Shown: positions 34,488-45,124, counted from the first letter of the stretch. The stretch is 64,000 nucleotides of DNA from Rhodococcus sp. 1168 (GCF_002091955.1 NZ_MKKY01000020.1:1-64000); one strand, 5' to 3'. Numbers and translations are program-made. The notes: a model not told the origin generated them from the letters alone.

Positions 34488-34574
34488 ATTGCATGCAATA
34501 CCTGCGCGAAACAAAATATTTATTCCGAATAGCCAGGACAAATGCCAGGTCGTAGGAATAAATTGTGAGCAATT
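34488..34574. promoter_or_regulatory. Palindromes in the divergent HMGL-gntR promoter region
   Basis: A perfect 12-base palindrome, ATTGCATGCAAT (34488-34499), lies near the HMG-CoA-lyase start. AATTG-TGAG-CAATT (34561-34574) lies 26 bases before the gntR start. Either could be an operator for the GntR protein. The region between is AT-rich, as expected for two divergent promoters. Confidence 0.4.
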
Positions 34575-34599
34575 CATCGATATGTGATCGGAGGCACTG

Positions 34600-35265
34600 A
34601 TGACGAGGGCCGTAGACCGCGTGTACACCCACATTCGGGACAGCATCGTGTCAGGAAAATTTGCACCCGGCGCCCGCCTCGGCGAGGTCGAGCTTGCAGA
34701 GCTGACCTCGACCAGTCGCACACCGGTCCGGGAGGCGTTACGGCAACTGGAAATGGAGGGGCTCGTCGAAGTTCTTCCCAACAGGGGTGCCCGGGTATAC
34801 GAATGGACGATCGACGATCTCGACGAAATCTACGATCTCCGGATGAATCTGGAGTCGATGGCCGCGGCGCGTGCAGCCACGCGCATCGGCGAGAAGGATG
34901 TCGACCGCCTCTGTGAGCTCTGCGATCTGATGGAGACTGCGGCGAGAAGTGGTGCAGCGCAACAACTCGACCTGATGGCGCAGCTGAACGATGAATTTCA
35001 TGCCATCGTCCGAACGGCAGCGGCGAGCACTCGACTGATGTCGATGCTCGGGGCGGTGATTCAACTTCCGTTGGTGTTGCGCACCTTTCACCGCTACGCA
35101 CCAGAGGATCTCACCCGTAGCCACGCGCACCATCGCGATCTCGTCGCCGCCCTGCGCGCCGGCGACGAGACGTGGGCCGACTCCGTCATGCGTGCACACG
35201 TACGCGCCGCGAAACATGTTCTGTTGCAATCATTCGAGGCCGATGAAAGAAGGAACAGCACATGA
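34600..35265 (+). CDS. GntR-family (FCD/FadR-type) transcriptional regulator
   Basis: A 221-aa protein. The N-terminal winged helix (about residues 5-70) has LGEVELAELTSTSRTPVREALRQLEMEGLVEVLPNRGARV, standard for GntR. The FCD effector domain (about 80-210) includes DEIYDLRMNLESMAA and acidic/His positions (NDEFHAIV, SHAHHRDLV) that usually bind a metal and a carboxylate effector. GGAGG precedes the ATG. Its stop overlaps the CaiB start (ATGA), so it is the first gene of the catabolic operon it likely controls. Confidence 0.92.
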   Translation: MTRAVDRVYTHIRDSIVSGKFAPGARLGEVELAELTSTSRTPVREALRQLEMEGLVEVLPNRGARVYEWTIDDLDEIYDLRMNLESMAAARAATRIGEKDVDRLCELCDLMETAARSGAAQQLDLMAQLNDEFHAIVRTAAASTRLMSMLGAVIQLPLVLRTFHRYAPEDLTRSHAHHRDLVAALRAGDETWADSVMRAHVRAAKHVLLQSFEADERRNST

Positions 35266-36467
35266 GTGAGAGACCCGCTGGACCACTATCGGACCTGCGC
35301 GTGGTCGAAATGGGCCAACTTTTGGCAGGACCCTTCTGCGGACAACTGCTCGCAGACTTCGGTGCCGAGGTGATCAAGCTGGAGCCACCCGGCACCGGTG
35401 ACCCGATGCGTCAATGGGGCCGAGAGAAGTCGCACGGCAAGTCCCTTTGGTGGCCCGTCGTCGCGCGCAACAAGAAGTCGGTCACCTGCAACCTCCGCAG
35501 CGAGGAAGGACAAGCGCTCGCACGCAAGATCATCGCTGATGCCGACATCGTCGTCGAGAACTTCCGACCGGGCACGCTCGAACGATGGGGGCTGGGCTTC
35601 GACGAGATGCGCGAAATCAATCCACGACTGATCATGGCCAGGGTCACCGGGTACGGCCAGAACGGGCCTTACGCCCCCCGTGCCGGCTTCGGTTCGATCG
35701 GCGAAGCCATGGGCGGAATCCGTTACGTCACAGGCAATGCGGACATGCCACCATCACGGGCCGGTATCTCGCTCGGCGACTCACTGGCCGCCGTATTCGC
35801 GACCATCGGCGTCCTCACCGCGGTGCATCACCGTGAACGAACCGGGAGGGGGCAGCTGGTCGACTCGGCAATTTACGAAGCGGTACTAGCGATGATGGAA
35901 TCACTGCTCCCGGAGTACGCGATCGGCGGTTACCAGCGAGAACGTACCGGTTCGGTGCTCCCCAACATCGCTCCGAGCAACGTGTACCCCACCAAGGGCG
36001 GGGAAATGATCCTCGTCGCGGCGAACCAGGATTCAGTCTTCGGGCGCCTGGCTACGGCAATGGATCGAACAGACCTGATCGACAACCCCTTGTATTGCGA
36101 TCACGCTGCGCGAGGAGCGAACATGGTCGAGCTCGACGACATCATCGGGGCGTGGACGGCGACGCGGGGAACCGACGAGGTCCTCGACGTCCTGCACGAG
36201 GCCGGAGTTCCCGCGGGTCGCATCTATACCGCGCGCGACATGTTCGACGATCCGCATTTCAAGGCCCGTGAGGCCATCGTCCGGTTGGCGCATCCCGACT
36301 TCGGTGAAATTCCGATGGCCGGCGTCGTACCCAAACTCAGTGACAGCCCGGGCTCCGTCAACCACCCCGGACCCGAACTGGGAGAGCACAACTCCGAAAT
36401 TTACGGACGGCTGCTCGGCATCTCCGAATCGGACAGGATTGCGCTCGCCGAGCGCGGCATCATCTGA
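35262..36467 (+). CDS. CaiB/BaiF family (type III) CoA-transferase
   Basis: A 401-aa family III CoA-transferase. LSDLRVVEMGQLLAGPFCGQLLADFGAEVIKLEPP (residues 9-43) is the family start. Asp173 in GISLGDSLAAVF is the expected catalytic aspartate that forms the acyl anhydride. ENFRPGTLERWGLG and VTGYGQNGPY are also conserved. It moves CoA between carboxylic acids without ATP. In this operon it probably activates the acid released by HyuAB and the amidohydrolase, giving the substrate of the divergently encoded lyase. Confidence 0.93.
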   Translation: MSERPAGPLSDLRVVEMGQLLAGPFCGQLLADFGAEVIKLEPPGTGDPMRQWGREKSHGKSLWWPVVARNKKSVTCNLRSEEGQALARKIIADADIVVENFRPGTLERWGLGFDEMREINPRLIMARVTGYGQNGPYAPRAGFGSIGEAMGGIRYVTGNADMPPSRAGISLGDSLAAVFATIGVLTAVHHRERTGRGQLVDSAIYEAVLAMMESLLPEYAIGGYQRERTGSVLPNIAPSNVYPTKGGEMILVAANQDSVFGRLATAMDRTDLIDNPLYCDHAARGANMVELDDIIGAWTATRGTDEVLDVLHEAGVPAGRIYTARDMFDDPHFKAREAIVRLAHPDFGEIPMAGVVPKLSDSPGSVNHPGPELGEHNSEIYGRLLGISESDRIALAERGII

Positions 36468-36516
36468 GCTCGACCACGCCCACCACTCACACACCGCACA
36501 TCACGGGAGAACACCT

Positions 36517-38571
36517 ATGCGCTATCGACTCGGCGTCGACGTCGGCGGGACATTCACCGACGTGTTGCTACTCGAGGAGACCACTGGAATCACCTACCGA
36601 GCCAAAACTGCGTCGACCCCCGCGGATCAATCCGTCGGAGTACTCAACGGTATCGCCAAGGTGTGTTCCGAAGCTGATATCGAGCCTTCGGAGATCAGTC
36701 AGGTCCTGCACGGCACCACGGTTGCGACCAACGCGATCCTGCAAGGGCGGGGCGCCCGTGTCGGGCTCGTCACCACCGACGGATTCCGGCAAGTTCTGCA
36801 GATCGCGCGATCCTATGTGCCTGGAGGCCTTGCGGGATGGATCATCTGGCCCAAACCGGAGCCGCTCGCAGCACTCGAGAACACGGTCGAGATCATCGGC
36901 CGTATCGGCGCGGACGGCGGTGAGATCACGCCTCTCGACGAGACGCAGGCCCGCGCACAACTCCAGCGTCTGGCTGGTTCCGGCATCGAAGCGTTGACGA
37001 TCTCGCTGATCAATTCGTACGCGAACGACGCACACGAGAAGCAGGTCGCGAAGTGGGCCGAAGTCGAACTACCGGGCATCCCGATCTCCATCTCGAGCCA
37101 GGTCCTGCCCGAAATGCGAGAGTACGAGCGAACACTCACTACGGTTGCCAACAGCTACGTTCAACCCGAGGTCTCGCGTTACGTACGGAACCTCGACACA
37201 TCGTTGCAAAACAAGGGCATCACCGCTCCGCTGTCGATCCTGCGTAGCGACGGCGGATTGGTGCAATCGGCGAAAGCCGCCGAAGCACCGGTGTCCCTGT
37301 TGTTGTCGGGCCCCGCGGGCGGAGTCACAGGCGCAGTCTGGTTTGCCGAGCAGGCCGGATTCTCCAACTTCCTCACCTTCGACATGGGTGGAACGTCCAC
37401 AGACGTGGCCCTGGTGCTCGACGGCGAACCACGCATCGGACGTGAGACCAAGGTTGGCGACCTCGCCGTTCGCGCAACCAGTGTGGATGTCCGGACGGTG
37501 GGAGCGGGCGGTGGCTCCATCGCGCACGTGCCGGAGTTGACACGCGCACTTCGCGTGGGCCCACAGTCCGCCGGCGCCGATCCTGGACCGGCTGCGTACG
37601 GCCAGGGTGGAACCGACCCCACCGTCACCGATGCGAACGTGGTGTTGGGATATCTACCGACCGCTTTGGCCGGCGGCGAGGTCGAACTCGACGTCGAGGC
37701 AAGCCGAAAAGCAGTTGCTACCATCGCCGATGCCATCGGCCTGGGTAGTCCAGAGGAGGCCGCGTCGGGCATCGTCGATATCGTCAACGAGAACATGTTC
37801 GGCGCGCTGCGACTGGTGAGTGTGCAGCAGGGATTCGATCCCCGCGACTTCGCGCTCGTCTCGTTCGGCGGCGCGGGACCACTCCACGCCAACGCCCTCG
37901 GTCGCCTCACCGGATCGTGGCCGGTGATCGTGCCACCGTCTCCCGGCGTGTTGTGCGCATACGGTGACGCCACCACTTGTCTTCGTGACGAGAGTGCACG
38001 CACCATGATCCGGGCGTTCTCCGCCATCGACAATGACGAATTACGCACTGCGCTCGCCGAATTGGCTGAATCGGCTGCATCACGATTGACGACGGAGGGA
38101 GTTGCCACGGAACAACAGACGGCTAAATACCAAGTCGACCTTCGCTATCAGGGACAGGGGTTCGAGATTCCTGTCGATCTGGACGCGACAGCACTCGAGT
38201 CCGGCGATCTGTTGTCGACGCTGGGGATCGCGTTCGACGAGGAGCACCAGCGTCTGTTCTCGTTCTTGCTCGAGAACGAACGCGAGGTGATCAACCTCCG
38301 CGTCTCCGTCAGCGGCCCGCGACCCGACGTAGCATTTCAGGCGCTCGACACTGGAGACGAGGATCCGTCCGCGGCTCTGGAATCGACGAACGAGGTGTGG
38401 ATGGACGGAAAATTCTGCTCGGCCGGCATCTACGACCGCTCGAAGTTGCTGGCGGGCAACATCGTGACCGGCCCGGCGGTCATCAAAGAGATGGACTCGA
38501 CGACGCTAGTGCTCTCCGGACACGCCGCGACGGTGCATTCAAGTGCGTGTCTGCTCATCAATCCCGTCTGA
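36517..38571 (+). CDS. hyuA: Hydantoinase/oxoprolinase subunit A (HyuA-like)
   Basis: A 684-aa protein. ATG 36517 has GGGAGA upstream and gives the family start RYRLGVDVGGTFTDVLLLEE (an ASKHA nucleotide-binding motif). VLHGTTVATNAILQ (about residues 66-79), LSGPAGGVTGAVWF, FDMGGTSTDVALV (about 288-300) and FGGAGPLHANAL follow. With HyuB it should hydrolyse a cyclic amide or imide bond, often with ATP. Relatives include N-methylhydantoinase, caprolactamase and acetophenone carboxylase, so the substrate is open. Same operon as hyuB, 52 bases upstream of it. Confidence 0.9.
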   Translation: MRYRLGVDVGGTFTDVLLLEETTGITYRAKTASTPADQSVGVLNGIAKVCSEADIEPSEISQVLHGTTVATNAILQGRGARVGLVTTDGFRQVLQIARSYVPGGLAGWIIWPKPEPLAALENTVEIIGRIGADGGEITPLDETQARAQLQRLAGSGIEALTISLINSYANDAHEKQVAKWAEVELPGIPISISSQVLPEMREYERTLTTVANSYVQPEVSRYVRNLDTSLQNKGITAPLSILRSDGGLVQSAKAAEAPVSLLLSGPAGGVTGAVWFAEQAGFSNFLTFDMGGTSTDVALVLDGEPRIGRETKVGDLAVRATSVDVRTVGAGGGSIAHVPELTRALRVGPQSAGADPGPAAYGQGGTDPTVTDANVVLGYLPTALAGGEVELDVEASRKAVATIADAIGLGSPEEAASGIVDIVNENMFGALRLVSVQQGFDPRDFALVSFGGAGPLHANALGRLTGSWPVIVPPSPGVLCAYGDATTCLRDESARTMIRAFSAIDNDELRTALAELAESAASRLTTEGVATEQQTAKYQVDLRYQGQGFEIPVDLDATALESGDLLSTLGIAFDEEHQRLFSFLLENEREVINLRVSVSGPRPDVAFQALDTGDEDPSAALESTNEVWMDGKFCSAGIYDRSKLLAGNIVTGPAVIKEMDSTTLVLSGHAATVHSSACLLINPV

Positions 38572-38623
38572 TCGGCGCTGAATACCGAAACCTTCCTCGC
38601 ACCCCTCGATTTCAGGAGAACTG

Positions 38624-40513
38624 ATGGCAACGATCATCGAGACCTCGGAAACCCCGTTCACCACGGTTCCGGTCGACCCGATCACGCTCGACATCATCGA
38701 GAACGCTCTACGAAACGCCCGGACCGAGATGGACGAGGTCCTCTTCCGCACCGCACTGTCGCCAGGCATCCGCGAACAGCACGACGAATTCCCCCTCATT
38801 GCCGATCCAAAAGGAAAGATGGTGGTCGGTCAGTTCGGTCTGTCCGTCCCCGACTTCCTCGACAACTACGACGGAACCGTCGGCGAGGGCGACATCCTGC
38901 TGACCTCCGACCCGTACGCCTGTGGTGCCGCGATCAGTCATGCCAACGACTGGCTCATCGTCCTGCCGATCTTTCACAGCGGTCGCGTAGTCGGATGGTC
39001 GTCGATGTTCGGCCATATGTCCGACGTCGGGGGCAAGACACCCTCGTCCATGCCGACCGACGCGCACACCATCTTCGAGGAGGGCGTCATCATCCCGCCC
39101 TTCAAGCTTTACAGCCAGGGGCAGCTGAACAAGACCGCGCTCGACATCATCCTGAATCAGGTACGCAAGCCCGATTGGAACCGAGCGGACCTGAATGGTT
39201 TGGTGGCCGCGTGCACCACCGCGTCGCGGCGGATCGTCGAACTGTGTGACCGTTTCGGTGTCGATGTGTATCTCTCTGCCCTCGACGCGTTGCTCGAGCG
39301 GAACTATCAGGCCATGAAGGTGTTGCTGGCGATGCTGTTCGTCGACGGCGAGACGATCGAGTTCAGCGATTTCATCTGCGACGACGGATGTGGTTACGGC
39401 CCCTACGAACTCGCGATCACTCTCACCCGGCACGGTGAGAAGGTCCACCTTGATTTCAGCAAGGCTGCGCCGCAGGCGGTCGGCCCGATCAACTATTTCA
39501 TCAACGAAAACTTGGTCCGGATGTTCTTCGGCATTTACGTCATCACGGTCGCCGACCCGCAGATTCTGTGGAACGACGGGTTCTATCCGCTGATCGAGGT
39601 GACCATCCCGGAGGACTCGTTCTGGAAACCGCGCTATCCCGCCGCACTCAACGGCCGCAACCATGGAATCGGCCGCGTCTTCGATCTTTTCGGTGGACTG
39701 TTGGGCAAGAACAATCCGGAGATCCTCAATGCCGCGGGTTTCTCGTCGTCACCCCACTTCATGTACTCCGGTCATTACGACGGAGGATCACGTGACGGTG
39801 AGTGGTTCCAGCTGTACTCCATCGGATTCGGCGGCATTCCCGGTCGACCGATGGGCGACGGGCCGGACGGACATTCGCTGTGGCCGTCGTTCGTGAACAT
39901 CCCGTGCGAGTACCTCGAGTCGTACTACCCATTGCGCATCGAGCGCTGGGAGACGGTGACCGACACCGGCGGAGCGGGATTGCACCGCGGCGGAAACGGT
40001 GTCGACGTCGCCTACTACTTCGAGGAGCCGGGAACGATCGCCATCCACGATGATCGCTGGCTCACCTACCCGTGGGGCGTGAACGGGGGCAAACCCGGTG
40101 CGCGCGGCAAGAAGTGGCTCATCCGGGCGTCGGGCGAGATCGAGATACTGCCCAGCAAGATCCACGACGTGGAGGTCGCACGTGGCGACGTTCTGCACTT
40201 CGTCACCTGGGGCGGCGGCGGATGGGGAGACCCCTTCGCTCGCGATCCAGAGCTGGTCGGTCTCGAAGTTCGGCGCGGCCTCGTCAGCACCGAAGGAGCC
40301 CGTACCGGGTACGGAATCGTCTGTGACGCAGAGGGTTCAGTGGACTCGGCGGCATCGATCACCCTTCGCGAGAAGATGGTGTCCGATCGCGGAGAGATCC
40401 AAGTTTTCGACAAAGGTCCATCCATCGAGGAACTACTCGAACGGTGCGAAGAGGAGACAGGCCTGCCTGCACCTCGCCCGCCGGTGAACGTGCGCAAAGC
40501 CGTGCGCGCATGA
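38624..40513 (+). CDS. hyuB: Hydantoinase subunit B (HyuB-like)
   Basis: A 629-aa HyuB-family protein. It has PVDPITLDIIENALRNARTEMDEVLFRTALSPGIRE (about residues 17-52), NDWLIVLPIF and GWSSMFGHMSDVGG, and the late GGAGLHRGGNGVDVAYYFE and TWGGGGWGDPFARDPELV (about 525-545), all diagnostic. CAGGAGA precedes the ATG. It pairs with HyuA to form the hydrolase or carboxylase complex. Its stop overlaps the amidohydrolase start (ATGA). Confidence 0.92.
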   Translation: MATIIETSETPFTTVPVDPITLDIIENALRNARTEMDEVLFRTALSPGIREQHDEFPLIADPKGKMVVGQFGLSVPDFLDNYDGTVGEGDILLTSDPYACGAAISHANDWLIVLPIFHSGRVVGWSSMFGHMSDVGGKTPSSMPTDAHTIFEEGVIIPPFKLYSQGQLNKTALDIILNQVRKPDWNRADLNGLVAACTTASRRIVELCDRFGVDVYLSALDALLERNYQAMKVLLAMLFVDGETIEFSDFICDDGCGYGPYELAITLTRHGEKVHLDFSKAAPQAVGPINYFINENLVRMFFGIYVITVADPQILWNDGFYPLIEVTIPEDSFWKPRYPAALNGRNHGIGRVFDLFGGLLGKNNPEILNAAGFSSSPHFMYSGHYDGGSRDGEWFQLYSIGFGGIPGRPMGDGPDGHSLWPSFVNIPCEYLESYYPLRIERWETVTDTGGAGLHRGGNGVDVAYYFEEPGTIAIHDDRWLTYPWGVNGGKPGARGKKWLIRASGEIEILPSKIHDVEVARGDVLHFVTWGGGGWGDPFARDPELVGLEVRRGLVSTEGARTGYGIVCDAEGSVDSAASITLREKMVSDRGEIQVFDKGPSIEELLERCEEETGLPAPRPPVNVRKAVRA

Positions 40514-41130
40514 ACGATGCCCTCAGTTCGTATCGGCAGTCGGGGTTCGCCGGAGACCTGGGGCCGGGGCGCAGTGCCGCAGTGCTGGTCGTCGACATCG
40601 TCCAGGCTTACCTTGTCGACGGGTCGCCTCTCCGCGCCCCCGTCGAGGCCGCCGTGAGCGCCGCCGCAACACTGGTCGCGGCGGCGAGGGACGCCGAGGT
40701 CCCCGTTGTCTTCACCCGGGTCAGCTATCAGACCGGTGGTCTCGACGGCGGCTTGTTCATGCACAAAATTCCCGCTTTGACAGTGTTCGAGGAGGGCTCG
40801 GAACTCGGCGACTTTCCGCCCGATCCACGGCCTCTCGAGGGCGAGACGGTGGTGACCAAGCAGTACGCGAGCGCCTTCTTCGGTACCTCACTCGCCGCGA
40901 CGCTCACCGCCCGCGGCATCGACACGCTCTACATCTGTGGGTTGACCACCAGTGGATGCATCCGCGCGAGCGCCACCGACGCTCTGCAACATGGCTTTCG
41001 GCCGCTGGTGGTCTCCGATGCCTGCGGCGATCGCGAGCTCGGAATGCACGAGTCGAACCTGCTCGATCTGCAGGCCAAGTACGCAGACGTCCTCACTCTG
41101 GCCGAGGCACAGGAGCTACTCGGACGGTAG
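40510..41130 (+). CDS. Isochorismatase-fold cysteine amidohydrolase (N-carbamoylsarcosine amidase-like)
   Basis: A 206-aa cysteine hydrolase. The catalytic triad is visible: Asp29 (VLVVDIVQAY), Lys117 (VVTKQYASAF) and Cys150 (GLTTSGCIRAS). The family hydrolyses amides or carbamoyl groups; N-carbamoylsarcosine amidases with neighbouring HyuAB are known from creatinine/methylhydantoin breakdown. Translationally coupled to hyuB. It would take the ring-opened product and release ammonia, with or without CO2. Last gene of the operon. Confidence 0.88.
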   Translation: MNDALSSYRQSGFAGDLGPGRSAAVLVVDIVQAYLVDGSPLRAPVEAAVSAAATLVAAARDAEVPVVFTRVSYQTGGLDGGLFMHKIPALTVFEEGSELGDFPPDPRPLEGETVVTKQYASAFFGTSLAATLTARGIDTLYICGLTTSGCIRASATDALQHGFRPLVVSDACGDRELGMHESNLLDLQAKYADVLTLAEAQELLGR

Positions 41131-41277
41131 TTGTCGCAGACGGACAAAGTAACGACTTCGGCATGTGCAGATCTCGATGATCGATAGCCCGAGGAGGTAT
41201 CACGGATGACTGCATAGCGGGTACACCCAACCATCGAACGTCTGCGGTGCACATTTATGGATCCACATCGCCCCGAG

Positions 41278-41351
41278 TGCCCCCAGTCGGACTCGAACCG
41301 ACACTGTACGGATTTTAAGTCCGTTGCCTCTGCCAATTGGGCTATAGGGGC
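41278..41351 (-). tRNA. tRNA-Leu (anticodon UAA)
   Basis: 74 bases. Acceptor stem GCCCCTA/TGGGGGC, D-loop AATTGGCAGA, anticodon stem ACGGA/TCCGT with loop CTTAAAA (anticodon TAA), T arm GTCGG-TTCGAGT-CCGAC, and discriminator A. No CCA is encoded. The variable region is only about 5 bases (ACAGT), whereas bacterial tRNA-Leu usually has a long variable arm. The anticodon and discriminator point to leucine, but the class I shape is odd. It lies downstream of ppx. Confidence 0.88.
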
Positions 41352-41529
41352 CACCGCGGACAAGCAGGTCCGCGTCGATCATCTTATAAGGCAGTATCGA
41401 CCCTGGAATCATCGGCGCCAGAATTCCGGATTCTCTTCACAGCAGAAGATGGAAGATGAACTACTGCAAGGTCATCCGACCGAACAGCAACACGGAAAAA
41501 TACCCGCACCACCGGGGAGTTCTACCTGC

Positions 41530-42474
41530 CTAGACCTTCACCGATAGGGCAATCCCGTCGAGAATGTCGTGTTCACTGACGATCAGTGTGCTGACGGCTC
41601 CGCGGCGCTCGAATTCCTCGGCCAAGACGCTGCAGACGATGGAACCGCCGCCGATGACATCGACCCGTCCTGGGTGCATGGGGCCCAACTCGCTTCGTTC
41701 GGCACGCGTCATGTTCACCAGCCGGTCGCACACCTCGAAAAGGTCCGCGAACGGCACACGGGTGAGGTGCACCTTCTCGGCGTCGTACTCCGTGAGTCCG
41801 GAGGCGATGGCGGCAATGGTGGTCATCGTGCCCGCGACGCCGACCCAGCTCGTCGCGTTTCCGATCGACACTTCCTCGAAGGCTTCTTCCAGCTTTGCGC
41901 GCACATATTCACGGGCACTGGCGATCTCGTCTGCGGTGGGCGGATCGCTGTGCAAGAACCGCTCGGTCAGCCGCACACATCCGATGTTCGCCGAGAACGC
42001 AGCCTTGACACCCTTGTTGTCTCCGAGTACCAGCTCGGTGGATCCGCCACCGAGGTCGACGACCAGGAAAGGTGCACCGGCAGCGTTGAGTTCACCGACG
42101 GCTCCGGCAAAGGACAGTCTGGCTTCTTCGTCGCCGGTGATGACCTCGGCGACCGAGCCTGCGACTATCGGATCGAGGATTTCACGCGTCATCGCGAAGA
42201 AGTCCTCACGGTTCGACGCGTCGCGTGTAGCCGAGGTGGCCACCATGCGTAGCGCCGACACTCCGCTCTCACGGATGATTCCGGCGTACTCCTGCAAAGC
42301 ATCTCGGGTTCGCTCGATGGCTTCCGACGCAAACGCTCCCGTCGCGTCGACCCCTTGGCCCAGCCTCACGATGCGCATTTCACGTGCGACGTCGGTAAGG
42401 ACACCGTCCTTGACGTCGGCGACGAGCAGCCGGATCGAGTTGGTTCCGCAATCGATGGCGGCAACTCTGGTCAT
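41530..42474 (-). CDS. ppx: Exopolyphosphatase / pppGpp phosphohydrolase (Ppx/GppA family)
   Basis: A 314-aa ASKHA-fold phosphatase matching Rv1026 by context. Phosphate loops AAIDCGTNSIRLLVAD (about residues 5-20) and FLVVDLGGGSTELVLG (about 135-150) are clear, with ATSATRDASNREDFF between. It lacks the C-terminal domains of E. coli Ppx, as usual in actinobacteria. The ATG at 42474 overlaps the DUF501 stop (ATGA). It hydrolyses polyphosphate or (p)ppGpp, so it touches the stringent response. Confidence 0.93.
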   Translation of the reverse strand: MTRVAAIDCGTNSIRLLVADVKDGVLTDVAREMRIVRLGQGVDATGAFASEAIERTRDALQEYAGIIRESGVSALRMVATSATRDASNREDFFAMTREILDPIVAGSVAEVITGDEEARLSFAGAVGELNAAGAPFLVVDLGGGSTELVLGDNKGVKAAFSANIGCVRLTERFLHSDPPTADEIASAREYVRAKLEEAFEEVSIGNATSWVGVAGTMTTIAAIASGLTEYDAEKVHLTRVPFADLFEVCDRLVNMTRAERSELGPMHPGRVDVIGGGSIVCSVLAEEFERRGAVSTLIVSEHDILDGIALSVKV

Positions 42475-43010
42475 TGTGTCTCCCCGCGAAGTTCTGCGAT
42501 GGTCGGCCAGTCCGCTGGAATGGCTTTGCCGCGCATATGGTTTTCGGCGGCGAGGGCAACTGCCTCGTCGCCGAGTGGATTGAGACCTGGGCCCTTGGCG
42601 AGCGAATGCGCGATGAGAACGTGCAGGCATTTCACTCGGTCCGGCATGCCTCCGCCGGTGAAGTCTGTTCCCAACGATTCGATCTCGTTGCGTTCGGCCA
42701 AGTAGGACTCGTGGGCTCGCCGATATCCGGCTGCCAACTCCGTATCGGTCCCCAGCCTTTCGGTCATCTCACGCATGACGCCTGCAGATTCTTGTCTGCT
42801 CGCCTCTGCGGTCAGCCGCGGATCGGTCAGGTAATACAGGGTCGGGAAGGGTGTGCCGTCGGGGAGTTTGGGTGCAGTTTTCACCACACCGGGCCTGCCG
42901 TCCGGGGATCGGTAGGCGATCTCGAGTACCCCGCGAGGCTCACGCCCCAGCTGGGTCGCAACCGCCTCGAGATCCTCCGGCGAGACTGCCGATTTTCCTG
43001 CACCGGTCAC
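42471..43010 (-). CDS. DUF501 protein (Rv1025-like)
   Basis: A 179-aa protein. GTG 43010 overlaps the ftsB stop (GTGA). DUF501 features: VATQLGREPRGVLEIAYRSPDGRPGVVKTAP (about residues 15-45), FPTLYYLTDPRLTAEASRQESAGVM, then ESLGTDFTGGGMPDRVKCLHVLIAHSLAKG with a conserved Cys-His. The function is unknown, though the family sits between ftsB and ppx across actinobacteria. Confidence 0.92.
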   Translation of the reverse strand: MTGAGKSAVSPEDLEAVATQLGREPRGVLEIAYRSPDGRPGVVKTAPKLPDGTPFPTLYYLTDPRLTAEASRQESAGVMREMTERLGTDTELAAGYRRAHESYLAERNEIESLGTDFTGGGMPDRVKCLHVLIAHSLAKGPGLNPLGDEAVALAAENHMRGKAIPADWPTIAELRGETQ

Positions 43011-43687
43011 CCGACAGGTCCTCCTTCTAGTACCGGTGCAGGCGCAGGAACGAGTGCGGGCAGTGGTTGCTGCTCCGGTTCGTCGCTCTGCTGCGGCTGC
43101 ACTGCTGATTCCCAAAGATCCCGATACCACGGGCCCTCGGATTGCTCGATCGATTTTGCTTCTTCGTCGGACTTCGCCATGTCACCGGGTAGCTGCACTT
43201 GATAGGGCGTCTCCCCCGGCATAACCCACCGCAGCCGACTGCGTGCCTCGGCGTCGATGCGTGCTGGTTCGTTCAGTTGTGACTTCTCGCGCTCGAGATT
43301 CTTTACATCGTCTTCGAGGCTATGACGCTCCGCGAGGACCGCAGCGAGCTCGGTCCGTTGCGAAAAGTACGTCCGCAGCGGCATCGCGAGCGTCAACGCC
43401 AACGCACACACCACGATCGCCAAGATCACAGCGCGACCGGTGGAGAGCCCGAAAAAACTTCGATCCGGACGGGTCGAAGCCTGGACGCCGACGCGTCGTG
43501 GCGCTGCCCGGCCCGCCACGACGGCATCGCGTGCCTGATCGGACGGCTCAGGCGGCAGCTGACCGGTGCTGCGCGCGTCGCCGCGCGCAGCTTCGGTCTG
43601 CCGGTTGCGTGGCGAAGCCGAACGGCCGCGAGGCCGAGGATCGCGCCCACCTGGGCTGGTCCCCGGTCTACCTCGTCCTGCCGCCAT
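43007..43687 (-). CDS. ftsB: Septum formation protein FtsB/DivIC
   Basis: A 226-aa bitopic divisome protein. A long basic, Pro/Arg-rich cytoplasmic tail (residues 1-85) precedes one membrane helix (AVILAIVVCALALTLAMPL) and a coiled coil (ELAAVLAERHSLEDDVKNLEREKSQLNEP). DAEARSRLRWVMPGETPYQV follows. This is the actinobacterial DivIC/FtsB layout (Rv1024). It would pair with FtsL and FtsQ at the septum. It lies 29 bases downstream of eno and overlaps DUF501. Confidence 0.92.
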   Translation of the reverse strand: MAAGRGRPGTSPGGRDPRPRGRSASPRNRQTEAARGDARSTGQLPPEPSDQARDAVVAGRAAPRRVGVQASTRPDRSFFGLSTGRAVILAIVVCALALTLAMPLRTYFSQRTELAAVLAERHSLEDDVKNLEREKSQLNEPARIDAEARSRLRWVMPGETPYQVQLPGDMAKSDEEAKSIEQSEGPWYRDLWESAVQPQQSDEPEQQPLPALVPAPAPVLEGGPVG

Positions 43688-43716
43688 GACCCACCTTCAA
43701 CGCTTGCGTGAGAAAA

Positions 43717-45081
<1,365 letters not shown>

Positions 45082-45124
45082 TCAGACTAGCCGCTTCGCT
45101 CACTCACCCGCATACGACATGTAG

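Noticed and set aside
34561-34574. Resemblance to the core of the E. coli lac operator
   Set aside because: Only a short AATTG...CAATT core is shared, no LacI-family gene is present; a GntR operator is more likely.
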